A DNA stretch of 64,000 nucleotides from Halosimplex salinum (GTDB lineage: Archaea > Halobacteriota > Halobacteria > Halobacteriales > Haloarculaceae). The notes under the pieces were generated by a model that was not told the DNA's origin, made no database searches, and saw only the letters and a list, made by a program, of their open reading frames with translations. The stretch spans positions 1 through 64,000 of the forward strand of contig NZ_QWGG01000010.1 of NCBI RefSeq assembly GCF_003730195.1, written 5' to 3'. Numbering within the stretch: the first letter of the stretch is position 1; every line of letters starts with the position of its first letter. This document shows, piece by piece, positions 16,338-24,679 of the stretch. A program made the position numbers and the translations under genes.

Positions 16338-18194
16338 ATGAGTGACCTCGCGGTCAGCGTCGTTCTCCCGGCCTACAACGAGGAGGCCACGATCGAGGGG
16401 ACCGTCGAGGTCACGCTGGAGACGCTGGCTACCTTCCTCCCCGCCGGCTCGTTCGAGGTGATCGTCGCCGAGGACGGCTGTGACGACCGCACGCCGGAGA
16501 TCGCCTCCCGGATGGCGGGCGAAGACGACCGCGTGCGTCACATCCACAGCGACGAACGGCTGGGCCGGGGCGGCGCGCTGGAGTACGCCTTCGAGCGCGC
16601 CGAGGGGGAGACCCTCGTCTACTTCGACACGGATCTGGCGACGGACATGAAACACCTCGAGGAGCTCGTCGAGAGCGTCCGGTCGGGCGAGTACGACGTG
16701 GCGACGGGCTCTCGCTGGATGCCCGAGAACACGGTCGAGCGGCCGAAAAAGCGCGCCGTGTCGAGCCTCGGGTATAACACGCTCGTGCGCCTCTTCCTGC
16801 GCTCGGACATGCAGGACCACCAGTGTGGCTTCAAGGCCATCTCGCGGGAGACGTTCGACGCGCTCCGCGGCGACGTGGAGGACGAACACTGGTTCTGGGA
16901 CACCGAGGTACTCGTGCTCGCCCAGCGCCGGGGTTACCGGGTCAGAGAGTTCCCCGTCGACTGGGAGCCCAAGGGCGACACGAAGGTCGACCTCGTGCGG
17001 GACGTGTTCGGGATGGGGAGCCAGATCCTGCGGACGTGGTGGCAACTCTCCGTGAGTCCGCGCCTCTCACAGCGCGTGAGCATGGCCGCGGGGTCGGTGC
17101 TCGTGATGCTCGCGCTCGCGGTCGCGGTCAGCGTCGTGTTCGACCTGAACGCCGTCTTCGACGCGATGAGCGGCGCGGACCTCGGACTGGTCGCGCTCTC
17201 TGGCGTCGTCTACCTGTTCTCCTGGCCGCTCCGCGGGCTGCGCTATCGCGACATCCTCGACAGACTGGGGTACTCGGGGGACACGTGGTTCATGACGGGC
17301 GCGATCTTCATCAGTCAGACCGGGAACCTCGTCTTCCCGGCGCGACTCGGCGACGGCGTCCGCGCCTACATCGTGAAGGCGCGCCGCGACGTGCCCTACC
17401 CCAGCGGGTTCGCCTCGCTGGCCATCGAACGCGTGTTCGACCTGCTGGCGATCACGGTGCTGGCGGGCACCGTTCTCGTCGGACTCGTCCTGACCGGCGG
17501 GACCGAACAGATCGCCGAGGCCATCGCCGCCGAGGTGCCGCCGGTCAGTATCGGCGGCGAGACGATCGATCCGGGCGCGGCCGCCCGGACGGCCCTGCAG
17601 GTCGCGGCGTTCGTCGGCGGGACCGCGGTCCTCGCGGTCACCGCGATCCTCCTCAGCGCCCGCCGGGACAGCGACTACGTCCACCGCGTCGTCACGGCGG
17701 TCAGCAACGACTCCTACGCCGACTACGTCGCCGGCGTCATCGAGCAGTTCGTCGGGGACGTCCAGACGGTCATCAGCGACCGGGGCGCCTTCGCCCGCGT
17801 CGGCGTCGGCAGTCTCGTCATCTGGGTCGTCGACGTGGTGACGGCGCTGGTCGTGTTCGCGGCGTTTCCGGGTGAGGCCACGACGCTGACGCCCGCGCTG
17901 GTCGCCGCCGCTTTCTTCGCCGTCAGCGTCGGCAATCTCGCGAAGGTACTGCCGCTGTCGCCCGGTGGGATCGGCCTCTACGAGGGGGCGTTCACGCTCA
18001 TCGTCTTCGGGTTCACGGGCGTCGCAGCGCCCGTCGCCTTCGCCATCTCCATCGTCGACCACGTCGTGAAAAACGCCGTCACCATCCTCGGCGGCCTCGT
18101 CTCGATGGCGTGGCTCAACGTCTCGCTGACCACCGCCGTCGAGGAGAGCCGCGAGGCAAGCGAGGTCGAGGCCACCGCGCCGCCCGAGGACTGA
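16338..18194 (+). CDS. aglD: AglD-type glycosyltransferase fused to a flippase-like membrane domain
   Basis: Residues 1-~235 are a GT2 dolichol-phosphate-sugar synthase domain with VVLPAYNEEATIEG, the metal-binding DTD at 97-99 and a conserved 'QDHQCGFKAI' segment. Residues ~245-600 are about eight transmembrane helices of the UPF0104/lysylphosphatidylglycerol-synthase membrane family. This two-part architecture is that of Haloferax AglD, which contributes the final sugar of the S-layer N-glycan. Haloarchaea have AglD paralogs, so the exact sugar or step is uncertain. It stands alone here, without other agl genes. Confidence 0.85.
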   Translation: MSDLAVSVVLPAYNEEATIEGTVEVTLETLATFLPAGSFEVIVAEDGCDDRTPEIASRMAGEDDRVRHIHSDERLGRGGALEYAFERAEGETLVYFDTDLATDMKHLEELVESVRSGEYDVATGSRWMPENTVERPKKRAVSSLGYNTLVRLFLRSDMQDHQCGFKAISRETFDALRGDVEDEHWFWDTEVLVLAQRRGYRVREFPVDWEPKGDTKVDLVRDVFGMGSQILRTWWQLSVSPRLSQRVSMAAGSVLVMLALAVAVSVVFDLNAVFDAMSGADLGLVALSGVVYLFSWPLRGLRYRDILDRLGYSGDTWFMTGAIFISQTGNLVFPARLGDGVRAYIVKARRDVPYPSGFASLAIERVFDLLAITVLAGTVLVGLVLTGGTEQIAEAIAAEVPPVSIGGETIDPGAAARTALQVAAFVGGTAVLAVTAILLSARRDSDYVHRVVTAVSNDSYADYVAGVIEQFVGDVQTVISDRGAFARVGVGSLVIWVVDVVTALVVFAAFPGEATTLTPALVAAAFFAVSVGNLAKVLPLSPGGIGLYEGAFTLIVFGFTGVAAPVAFAISIVDHVVKNAVTILGGLVSMAWLNVSLTTAVEESREASEVEATAPPED

Positions 18195-18215
18195 CGACCC
18201 GCGTCGACTCCATTC

Positions 18216-18737
18216 TCAGTAGAACTCCGTCACGAACGGACCGAACGCGCCCGCGACGGCGTGGGTCAGCGCCGACTCGCGGTCGACGACCTCTCCGGTC
18301 AGGACCCCCGCCGCGCCGACCCGCTCTTTGATCCCGTCGGTGTCGAGCACGCCGTCCAGTACCGGCCCGAGTTCCTCGCCCGCTCGAATTCGATCGGCGA
18401 TGTCGTCGGGGAGGCGGAGCGACGGGCCGCCGCCGCGCTCCAGCCGCTCGCCGTCCGCCACCGCGGCCCACATGATGAGATAGAGGCCCGGCCGCTCTCC
18501 GATGTCCGCCACTCCGCCCTCGATACCGACGCCGTAGGTCGCGTCGGTGTCGGCTTCGAGCGCGCGGGCCGCGCGGTTCTCCGCGCCCGTCACGGTCTCC
18601 GCGCGCCCGGTCGGCTGGTCTGGGACGCCCGAATCGACGGCGACGCCGACGACCGTCGCCTCGAACAGCTCCTCGACGACGCGTTCCGTCGCTGCGACTT
18701 TCACGGGGTTCGTGCTCCCGACTGCGACGCGTTCCAT
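18216..18737 (-). CDS. Inosine/xanthosine triphosphatase (YjjX/DUF84 family)
   Basis: The 173-residue protein begins VAVGSTNPVKVAATERVV, the signature of the ITP/XTP pyrophosphatase family (DUF84). It continues with 'VPDQPTGRAETVTGAENRA', 'YGVGIEGGV' and 'GVLTGEVVDRESALTHAVAGAFGPF', all typical of the family. It should hydrolyse non-canonical purine triphosphates and so protect nucleic acids. It converges with aglD and is divergent from the TFB gene. Confidence 0.92.
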   Translation of the reverse strand: MERVAVGSTNPVKVAATERVVEELFEATVVGVAVDSGVPDQPTGRAETVTGAENRAARALEADTDATYGVGIEGGVADIGERPGLYLIMWAAVADGERLERGGGPSLRLPDDIADRIRAGEELGPVLDGVLDTDGIKERVGAAGVLTGEVVDRESALTHAVAGAFGPFVTEFY

Positions 18738-18989
18738 GCCTCCACCTGTGCCAGCGACCGCTTCGGCGTTTCGCTCCGTCTCCGTCCGCGAATCGTATAT
18801 AAAGTGGCCAGCTAGTGGTATGGAACACGTTCACACACTGCTCGATACGCGCTCTCTGAGCTGTTTACGGCGATCCCCGGTTCCCGCACCGAAAGATTTA
18901 TAAAATTTTCTCCGAATGTTCGTCTCACCATCGAACGCGTCCGGGATTTTTGGGGAGCTACCCTCCCCGGATGACGACGCCCCAGAGCC
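18738..18989 (+). promoter_or_regulatory. TFB upstream region with two TATA boxes and a leader hairpin
   Basis: This 252-nt stretch has a strong TATA-like TATATAAAG at 18797-18805 and a second one, TTTATAAAA, at 18897-18905. The second would give a transcript starting near 18928, about 60 nt before the TFB ATG. That leader contains a hairpin, GGGGAG (18952-18957) with CTCCCC (18963-18968). The first box, read on either strand, could also serve the NTP phosphatase or a 27-codon ORF at 18820-18903. Only the sequence elements are seen; use of each promoter is inferred. Confidence 0.5.
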
Positions 18990-19958
18990 ATGAGCGACTC
19001 CCGACTCAGAACCCACCACACGGACGAACAGGAAGAAGAACAGGAAGACGAGCGGGCCGACCAGGCCTGCCCGGAGTGTAGCGGCCACCTCGTCGTCGAC
19101 GACGAGCGCGGCGAGACGGTGTGCGAGGACTGCGGCCTCGTCGTCGACACCGACGAGATCGACCGCGGCCCGGAGTGGCGCGCCTTCGACGCCGGCGAGA
19201 AGGACGAGAAGTCCCGCGTCGGCGCACCGACGACGAACATGATGCACGACAAGGGCCTCTCCACGAACATCGACTGGCGCGACAAGGACGCCTACGGCAA
19301 CTCGCTGTCGTCGAACCAGCGCCAGAAGATGCAGCGCCTGCGCAAGTGGAACGAGCGGTTCCGCACCCGCGACTCCAAGGAGCGAAACCTCAAGCAGGCC
19401 CTCGGCGAGATCGACCGCATGTCCTCGGCGCTCGGCCTGCCGGAGAACGTCCGTGAGACCGCCTCGGTCATCTACCGCCGCGCGCTGGACGAGAACCTCT
19501 TGCCCGGCCGCTCGATCGAGGGCGTCTCGACCGCCGCCGTCTACGCGGCGGCCCGACAGGCGGGGGTCCCCCGGAGCCTCGACGAGATCAACGAGGTCTC
19601 CCGCGTCGAGAAGTCGGAGATCGCACGCACGTACCGCTACGTCATCCGCGAACTCGGGCTCGAAGTCGCGCCGGCCGACCCCGAGAGCTACGTCCCGCGC
19701 TTCGCCTCCTCGCTCGAACTCTCCGACGAGGCCGAACACCGCGCGCGAAAGCTCCTCGAGAACGCCAAGGAACAGGGCGTCCACTCCGGGAAGTCGCCCG
19801 TCGGCCTCGCCGCCGCCGCGGTGTACGCCGCCGCCCTGCTGACCAACGAGAAGACCACCCAGGCCGCGGTCTCGGAGGTCGCCGACATCTCCGAGGTCAC
19901 GATCCGAAACCGCTACCACGAACTGCTGGAGGCCGAGCAGGGCCTCCCGATGGCCTGA
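18990..19958 (+). CDS. tfb: Transcription initiation factor IIB (TFB)
   Basis: The 322-residue protein has a zinc ribbon with Cys27, Cys30, Cys45 and Cys48 (CPEC, CEDC), then the B-finger/reader segment '[22 protein letters not shown]'. Two cyclin-like repeats of about 90 residues each follow, the second ending in the recognition helix '[23 protein letters not shown]'. It recruits RNA polymerase to TBP-bound promoters and contacts the BRE. Haloarchaea usually carry several TFBs; which paralog this is cannot be told. All zinc ligands and the linker are intact, so it should be fully functional. Confidence 0.96.
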   Translation: MSDSRLRTHHTDEQEEEQEDERADQACPECSGHLVVDDERGETVCEDCGLVVDTDEIDRGPEWRAFDAGEKDEKSRVGAPTTNMMHDKGLSTNIDWRDKDAYGNSLSSNQRQKMQRLRKWNERFRTRDSKERNLKQALGEIDRMSSALGLPENVRETASVIYRRALDENLLPGRSIEGVSTAAVYAAARQAGVPRSLDEINEVSRVEKSEIARTYRYVIRELGLEVAPADPESYVPRFASSLELSDEAEHRARKLLENAKEQGVHSGKSPVGLAAAAVYAAALLTNEKTTQAAVSEVADISEVTIRNRYHELLEAEQGLPMA

Positions 19959-20119
19959 GGACGGCGCCGACTCGTCGCCGAACTCGGGTCCCTGGCGGGA
20001 CCGTCGCGATCGTAGCGTCCGGCACGAGCGACGCCGATACGACAGATTTCTGGCCGTTCACAATCAGGCCTGATAACCGCGGGGTCACGTTTAATCCGTT
20101 CGCTTACAGCGGTACGCGT

Positions 20120-21028
20120 ATGGCTTCCGATACCGGTGACCTCGGCGACGAGGCACTCGACGTCTCCGACGAAGCTGGAGACATGACGGTCGACGAGCTC
20201 GGGACGGCGATAGACGAGTTGCTTCGTGCCTCCGAGAGCGTCTCGCAGAGCTCACAGCAGATCAGCGACCTCGCGAACGAACAGTCCGAGAACATGCGGG
20301 AGGTCGCGGGCGAGGTATCGAACCTCAGCGCGACGGTCGAGGAGGTCGCCTCGAGCGCGAGTCAGGTACGGCAGGTGAGCACGGAGGCGCGCGAACTCGC
20401 CGACGACGGGCGCGAGATGGCCGACGACGCCATCGACGCGATGGAGGCCGTCGACGAGGCCAACACGGAGGTCTCCGACGACGTCGACCAGTTGCGCGAC
20501 CGCATCGACGAGATCGACGACATCGTCGAGGTCATCAACGACATCGCCGACCAGACGAACATGCTGGCGCTCAACGCCTCCATCGAGGCCGCTCGCGCCG
20601 GTGAAGCGGGCGAGGGGTTCGCCGTCGTCGCCGACGAAGTGAAGAGCCTCGCCGAGGAGTCCCAGCAGAACGCCACGGAGATCGAACAGCTCGTCTCGAA
20701 CATCAAGAACGACACCGAGAGCACCGTCGAGAGCATCGACCACGCCAACGAGCAGGTCGAGGAAGGGATCGAGCAGGTCGACGACACGGTCGACGTGCTC
20801 CGCGAGATCGACTCAGCGGTCGAGGAGGCCGCCCAGGGGGCCCAGGAGGTCGCGAGCGCCACCGACGAGCAGGCCGCCTCCACCGAGGAGGTCGCGTCGA
20901 TGGTCGACGTGACCGCCGAGAGCGCCGAAGAGGTCGCCGGCGAGATCGAACGCATCGCCGCCGCCAATCAGCAACAGACCGCCCAGATCAACGAGATCCA
21001 GGACCTCATCCGCGACCTCAAGCGGTAG
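20120..21028 (+). CDS. Soluble chemotaxis-type transducer lacking a sensor domain
   Basis: The 302-residue protein is almost entirely coiled coil. The hairpin tip, [38 protein letters not shown] (given here in parts: [18 protein letters not shown], then [16 protein letters not shown]), is the highly conserved CheA/CheW-contact region of methyl-accepting proteins. There is no transmembrane helix, HAMP or ligand domain; the N-terminal ~35 residues are short and acidic. It would sense in the cytosol or through a partner. A TATA-like TTTAATCC (about 20089-20096) precedes the ATG. No che genes are nearby. Confidence 0.9.
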   Translation: MASDTGDLGDEALDVSDEAGDMTVDELGTAIDELLRASESVSQSSQQISDLANEQSENMREVAGEVSNLSATVEEVASSASQVRQVSTEARELADDGREMADDAIDAMEAVDEANTEVSDDVDQLRDRIDEIDDIVEVINDIADQTNMLALNASIEAARAGEAGEGFAVVADEVKSLAEESQQNATEIEQLVSNIKNDTESTVESIDHANEQVEEGIEQVDDTVDVLREIDSAVEEAAQGAQEVASATDEQAASTEEVASMVDVTAESAEEVAGEIERIAAANQQQTAQINEIQDLIRDLKR

Positions 21029-21136
21029 TCGCGGTCGCGACTCACCGCCCGACTCGGCGGGCGGTCGTCCCTCGCCGGCTCCGACCGTCGGGAACGGATC
21101 CGGGCGCTTTTCTCCCGCCTCGCCGATAGCGCCGGT

Positions 21137-21820
21137 ATGCACATCGACTTCTCGTCGTTCGTCCTCACGGCCGCGACGACGGACCTGTCCGCCGAGCCCG
21201 CGGCGCGCGACCACGCCGACGCCGTGGAGTTCCGCATGGACCTCGCGAGCGACGCGCTCGACGCGCTGGCGGCGTACGACGGCGACCTGCCGCTCGTCGC
21301 GACCAACCGCCCGACGTGGGAGGGCGGCGAGGCGCCCGACGACGACGCCCGCCTCGCCGCGCTTCGGACGGCGGTCGAACACGACGCCGTCGCCGCGGTC
21401 GACGTGGAGCTCGCGGCGCTCGAGGCCGGCGACGCAACCGGCGTCGTCGAGGCCGCCCGCGACCACGGGACGGCCGTGATCGTCTCGACCCACGACTTCG
21501 AGGCGACGCCGCACCGCGACTCGATGCGAGAGACGCTCGCCGACGCCGGTCAGCGAGGCGACGTGGCGAAACTCGCGGTCACCGCCGAGGGGCCTGGCGA
21601 CGTGCTCGACCTCCTCGCGGCGACGTGGGAAGCGAGTACAGCGGACGAGACGGTGGCGACGATGGCGATGGGCGAGGCCGGTCGCCACTCCCGGGCGGTC
21701 GCGCCACTGTACGGATCCCGCATCGGCTACGCGCCCGTCGACCCCGCCGACGCCACCGCCCCGGGGCAGTACGACCTGGCGACGCTCGCCGGCCTCGTCG
21801 ACAGTCTGGACGGCGAGTGA
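21137..21820 (+). CDS. aroD: 3-dehydroquinate dehydratase, type I
   Basis: The 227-residue TIM-barrel enzyme has the Schiff-base Lys at position 145 (VAKLAVTA) and the general-base His at 119 (VSTHDF), with 'AVEFRMDLASD' as the substrate-binding start. It dehydrates 3-dehydroquinate to 3-dehydroshikimate. The preceding step, DHQ synthase II, is encoded about 3 kb away at 24680-25855, although not in the same transcription unit. Confidence 0.93.
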   Translation: MHIDFSSFVLTAATTDLSAEPAARDHADAVEFRMDLASDALDALAAYDGDLPLVATNRPTWEGGEAPDDDARLAALRTAVEHDAVAAVDVELAALEAGDATGVVEAARDHGTAVIVSTHDFEATPHRDSMRETLADAGQRGDVAKLAVTAEGPGDVLDLLAATWEASTADETVATMAMGEAGRHSRAVAPLYGSRIGYAPVDPADATAPGQYDLATLAGLVDSLDGE

Positions 21821-21855
21821 GCCCGAATCCGCCGGAGTCGGAAGGTTAACAACGC

Positions 21856-22332
21856 GTGACGACCGAAACCGGTGTATCAACAGTGAGCACACGCAAGCAA
21901 GCGCGCCCGTTGCTGGCGGTTCTGCTGGCGTTCCTCTATCCCGGGCTGGGCCACGTCTACCTGCGTGAGTGGCTCCGGGCGCTCGTCTGGTTCTTCCTCA
22001 ACGTGACGAGCTTCGCGCTCCTGATGCCGGAGAACGCGGTCCCGGAGACCATCGGGATGGACTCGCTCCTCCGGGCCGCCGAGAGCGTTCCGCCGGAGGC
22101 CGCGCTGGCGCTCGCATCCATCACCGTCTTCAGCATGATCGACGCCTACTGGATGGCCAAACGGCAGAACACCGAGACCGCCGTCCAGGAGGGGACGACG
22201 TGCCCCAACTGCGGCCGGGACGTCGACGCCGACCTCGACTTCTGTCACTGGTGTACCGAGCGCCTCGCCCCCGAAGCGGAGACCGAGGGCGAGTCCGAGT
22301 CAGAATCCGAGGATCCCGGGACTGGCGCCTGA
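21856..22332 (+). CDS. Membrane protein with C-terminal zinc ribbon
   Basis: The protein has about three hydrophobic segments (for instance 'LLAVLLAFLYPGLGHVYL' and 'ALVWFFLNVTSFALL') and then a cytosolic zinc ribbon, CPNCGRDVDADLDFCHWC, with four Cys, ending in a Glu/Ser-rich tail. The first segments resemble the two-helix TM2/DUF5683 class. Starts are possible at GTG 21856 or GTG 21883 (MSTRKQARPLL); I list the longer one. It lies 35 nt after aroD and could be co-transcribed. Function not known. Confidence 0.72.
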   Translation: MTTETGVSTVSTRKQARPLLAVLLAFLYPGLGHVYLREWLRALVWFFLNVTSFALLMPENAVPETIGMDSLLRAAESVPPEAALALASITVFSMIDAYWMAKRQNTETAVQEGTTCPNCGRDVDADLDFCHWCTERLAPEAETEGESESESEDPGTGA

Positions 22333-22350
22333 GGGCGTCTCCGCGCTCGA

Positions 22351-23391
22351 TCAACCGGTCGGCGTCCGCTCGTTCGTCGTCCCGCTCACCAGTTCGTCGT
22401 AGAGCGTGACCAGTTCGTCGCCGACGGCGTCCAGCGTGAACCGCTCGGTCGTCGCGGCGGCGTTCTCGCCGATCCGGTCTCGCTCGCTCTCGTCCTCGCA
22501 GAGTTCGGTGATCGACTCGACGAACTCCCGGTCGGTCTCGCACTTGCGGCAGTCGTCGCCGTCGACCAGCCACTCGTAGGTCGGAATCGACCGGATCACC
22601 GGCGGCTTCCCGCAGTGCATCGCTTCGAGGAGCGCCATCCCCTCGTTCTCGTTCTTCGACGGCCAGAAGAACACGTCGCCGGCCGCGGGGGCGCCCCGCG
22701 GGTCCTCGATGTACCCCGTGAACCTGCAGTTGTCCGGCGAGTTCTCGACGAGTCTCCGCGTCTCGCGGGGTTGGAGGAATTTGTCGAGTCGCCCGCCGGT
22801 GGGGTTGAGATACCCGAACCAGGCGAAGTCGTACTCCGGGAGCTCGCGGGCCGCCTCGACGAACGTCTTCAATCCTTTGCGCTTGATCACGTGACCGAAC
22901 ATGAACACGACCGGCGGCTCCAGGTCGTAGCGGTCGAGGTACTCCCGGCGCAACTCGGGGTCGTCCCAGCCGGCGAAGCGGTCGCCGTCGAAGCCGTTCG
23001 AAATCACGGTCGAGGGCGTGTCGGTGTACTCCGCGATGACGCGTTGATTGTGCTCGGAGGGACAGACCAGGTGGTCGGCCTGGCTATAGGCGTACGCGAG
23101 GAAGGGTTTCAGGGGTCTCGCGAGCGCGTTCGAGAAGACGAAGCTGTCCCGGAAGTCCGCGGCGGTGTTGTGCGTGTGAAAGAGGACCGGGATCCCCGCG
23201 CGCCGGGCGCGCTTGGCGTAGTAGATCGAGCGCGGCCCGGCGTTGTTGAGGTGGAGGAGGTCGGCGTCGAGCGTCGACTCCGTGGTGAAGTCGATGCCGT
23301 GTCGGTCCATGACCGTCCGCTGGTTCTCGACGGACTGGGCGAACCCGCCGGTGACGACGCCCTCGCCCTCGAAGTAGTGGCTGACTCTCAT
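22351..23391 (-). CDS. Glycosyltransferase family 4-like protein
   Basis: The 346-residue protein has a GT-B layout. The N-terminal domain contains 'LLHLNNAGPRSIYYAKRARRAG' and 'VLFHTHNT'. The C-terminal domain has 'FMFGHVIKRKGLKTFVEAA' and the nucleotide-sugar-binding 'PSKNENEGMALLEAMHCGKPPV', with the EX7E glutamates. It should transfer a sugar from an NDP-sugar to a lipid or glycan. Its ATG overlaps the stop of the upstream winged-helix gene, so it is the last gene of a three-gene operon. Confidence 0.88.
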   Translation of the reverse strand: MRVSHYFEGEGVVTGGFAQSVENQRTVMDRHGIDFTTESTLDADLLHLNNAGPRSIYYAKRARRAGIPVLFHTHNTAADFRDSFVFSNALARPLKPFLAYAYSQADHLVCPSEHNQRVIAEYTDTPSTVISNGFDGDRFAGWDDPELRREYLDRYDLEPPVVFMFGHVIKRKGLKTFVEAARELPEYDFAWFGYLNPTGGRLDKFLQPRETRRLVENSPDNCRFTGYIEDPRGAPAAGDVFFWPSKNENEGMALLEAMHCGKPPVIRSIPTYEWLVDGDDCRKCETDREFVESITELCEDESERDRIGENAAATTERFTLDAVGDELVTLYDELVSGTTNERTPTG

Positions 23392-23723
23392 AGCAGGTCG
23401 GCGACCCGGCCGCCCGCGTCGGTGAGGGCGTACCCGTCGTCGGTCTTCGCGACGAGTTCGCCGCGGAGCTTCTCCAGGTGGTAGTTGAACTGGCCGGAGT
23501 CGGTCACGCCCACCCGGGAGCGCAGGTCCGAGAAGCGCACCGCCTCGGCGTCGCTGTCGGCGAGCGCGGCGAGGATGCGGACGCGCGTCTCGTTGCTGAG
23601 TAGCGTGAACGTGTCCGTCACCGCCGCGGGGTCCGCGCGTTCGCCGAGGTGCTCGCCGACGGCCCGCGGCGCGTCCTCGTCCCCACTGGGTGCGTCGTCG
23701 CCGTCCGCGCGCTCACTCATCAT
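23388..23723 (-). CDS. ArsR-like winged-helix regulator
   Basis: The 111-residue protein has an acidic ~35-residue N-terminal tail and then a winged-helix domain: 'TFTLLSNETRVRILAALAD', recognition helix 'VGVTDSGQFNYHLEKL' and wing 'VAKTDDGYALTDAGGRVADLL'. This is the ArsR-like DNA-binding fold common in haloarchaea. No metal-sensing cysteines are present. It overlaps both neighbours by a few nt and so is translationally coupled to the RHH-like gene and the glycosyltransferase. It may control this operon through the repeated element at 24481-24543, which is inference. Confidence 0.85.
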   Translation of the reverse strand: MMSERADGDDAPSGDEDAPRAVGEHLGERADPAAVTDTFTLLSNETRVRILAALADSDAEAVRFSDLRSRVGVTDSGQFNYHLEKLRGELVAKTDDGYALTDAGGRVADLL

Positions 23724-24438
23724 CGAACAGCACCTCCGGGATCCCGACGTCCGAGACGACCGGCGCCCCGTCGTCGTCGCGACGCCAGGCGATGGCCGGG
23801 CCGACCTCGTAGGTCTCCTCGTCGCCGAACGACAGCGTCGCCGTCCCGCCGCGAGCGAGGTGTTCGTTGATCGACTGCCGGGTCTCGCGGTCGAAGCGGT
23901 TCATCCCGGACACCGACTTCCCTCCGCGGACGGCGACGACCTCGAAGTCGAGGCCGCCGCGACTCGTCTCCAGTCGGACCCGGAGCGGCACCCGGTAGCG
24001 CGGGTCGTCACCCGTCACCTCGTCGAACCGGAGGACTGCGTCCTCCGCGCGTTCGAGTTCGGTCACCTCGCGTTCGAGCCCCGCGTCCTCGACGGACTCC
24101 ATCGAGGCGCGGAGCGACTCCCGCACCTGGTCGTGGACCTGCCCCTTGATCTCGTCGACCATCGCGCCGATGGAGTCGCCGGGGTCGAAGGAGTCGCCTT
24201 CGAACTCGACGCTCACGTCGTGGCCGCGTCGACCGCGGTGGTCGCCCTCCGGGCGGCGACCGCTCTCTCTGCCGGGACCTGCGCCCGGCGGGTGAGACTC
24301 CCCCTGGCGCTCCTCGGGCACCTCGCGCAATCCCCGATGGAGCACCTCCTCCCATGAGAGGTCGAGTTCCCGCTTGCGGGCCTTCATCCGCTCGAAGACC
24401 TCGTCGTCGTCGATGGTGATACGGACCTCGCGCGCCAT
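23713..24438 (-). CDS. Uncharacterised protein with N-terminal ribbon-helix-helix-like segment
   Basis: The 241-residue product begins MAREVRITIDDDEVFERMKARKR, a strand followed by two helices like ribbon-helix-helix DNA-binding proteins. A Gly/Arg/Pro-rich linker (about 45-75), an alpha-helical middle ('IKGQVHDQVRESLRASMESVED') and a mixed C-terminal domain of ~110 residues follow. I do not recognise the C-terminal domain. A TATA-like TTTAAGTA on the minus strand (about 24463-24470) lies about 28 nt before the ATG. It is first of three overlapping genes. Confidence 0.68.
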   Translation of the reverse strand: MAREVRITIDDDEVFERMKARKRELDLSWEEVLHRGLREVPEERQGESHPPGAGPGRESGRRPEGDHRGRRGHDVSVEFEGDSFDPGDSIGAMVDEIKGQVHDQVRESLRASMESVEDAGLEREVTELERAEDAVLRFDEVTGDDPRYRVPLRVRLETSRGGLDFEVVAVRGGKSVSGMNRFDRETRQSINEHLARGGTATLSFGDEETYEVGPAIAWRRDDDGAPVVSDVGIPEVLFDDE

Positions 24439-24679
24439 ACTGTGAGTGCTAGCGCAACGAGTACTTAAACTTTTCTTCGAAAACTCACATCGAACTCACA
24501 TCGAGGGCGCGATCGACTCGCTATCGGGGAGAGATGTGAGTTTCTGAGGCGGGAGAACGGAGAGCGGGCTATGCGTGGAGCAGGTGGCCGGCCGCGGGAA
24601 CGGCTTCGCACGGAGAAGGCCGTCTGCCGCGGGAGTGCGTCTCGCGTGGAGAAGGCCGTCGTTCGGGGAGGGCGCTACC
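24439..24679. promoter_or_regulatory. Promoter region with triple CTCACATC element
   Basis: The minus-strand operon at 22351-24438 is preceded by a TATA-like box (about 24463-24470). Upstream of the box are two tandem copies of AACTCACATCG (24482-24492 and 24493-24503). An inverted copy, GATGTGAGTTT, at 24533-24543 is the exact reverse complement of AAACTCACATC at 24481-24491. Two direct and one inverted copy upstream of a promoter are typical of a cooperative regulator site. The rest of the stretch (24544-24679) shows no gene. Confidence 0.6.
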
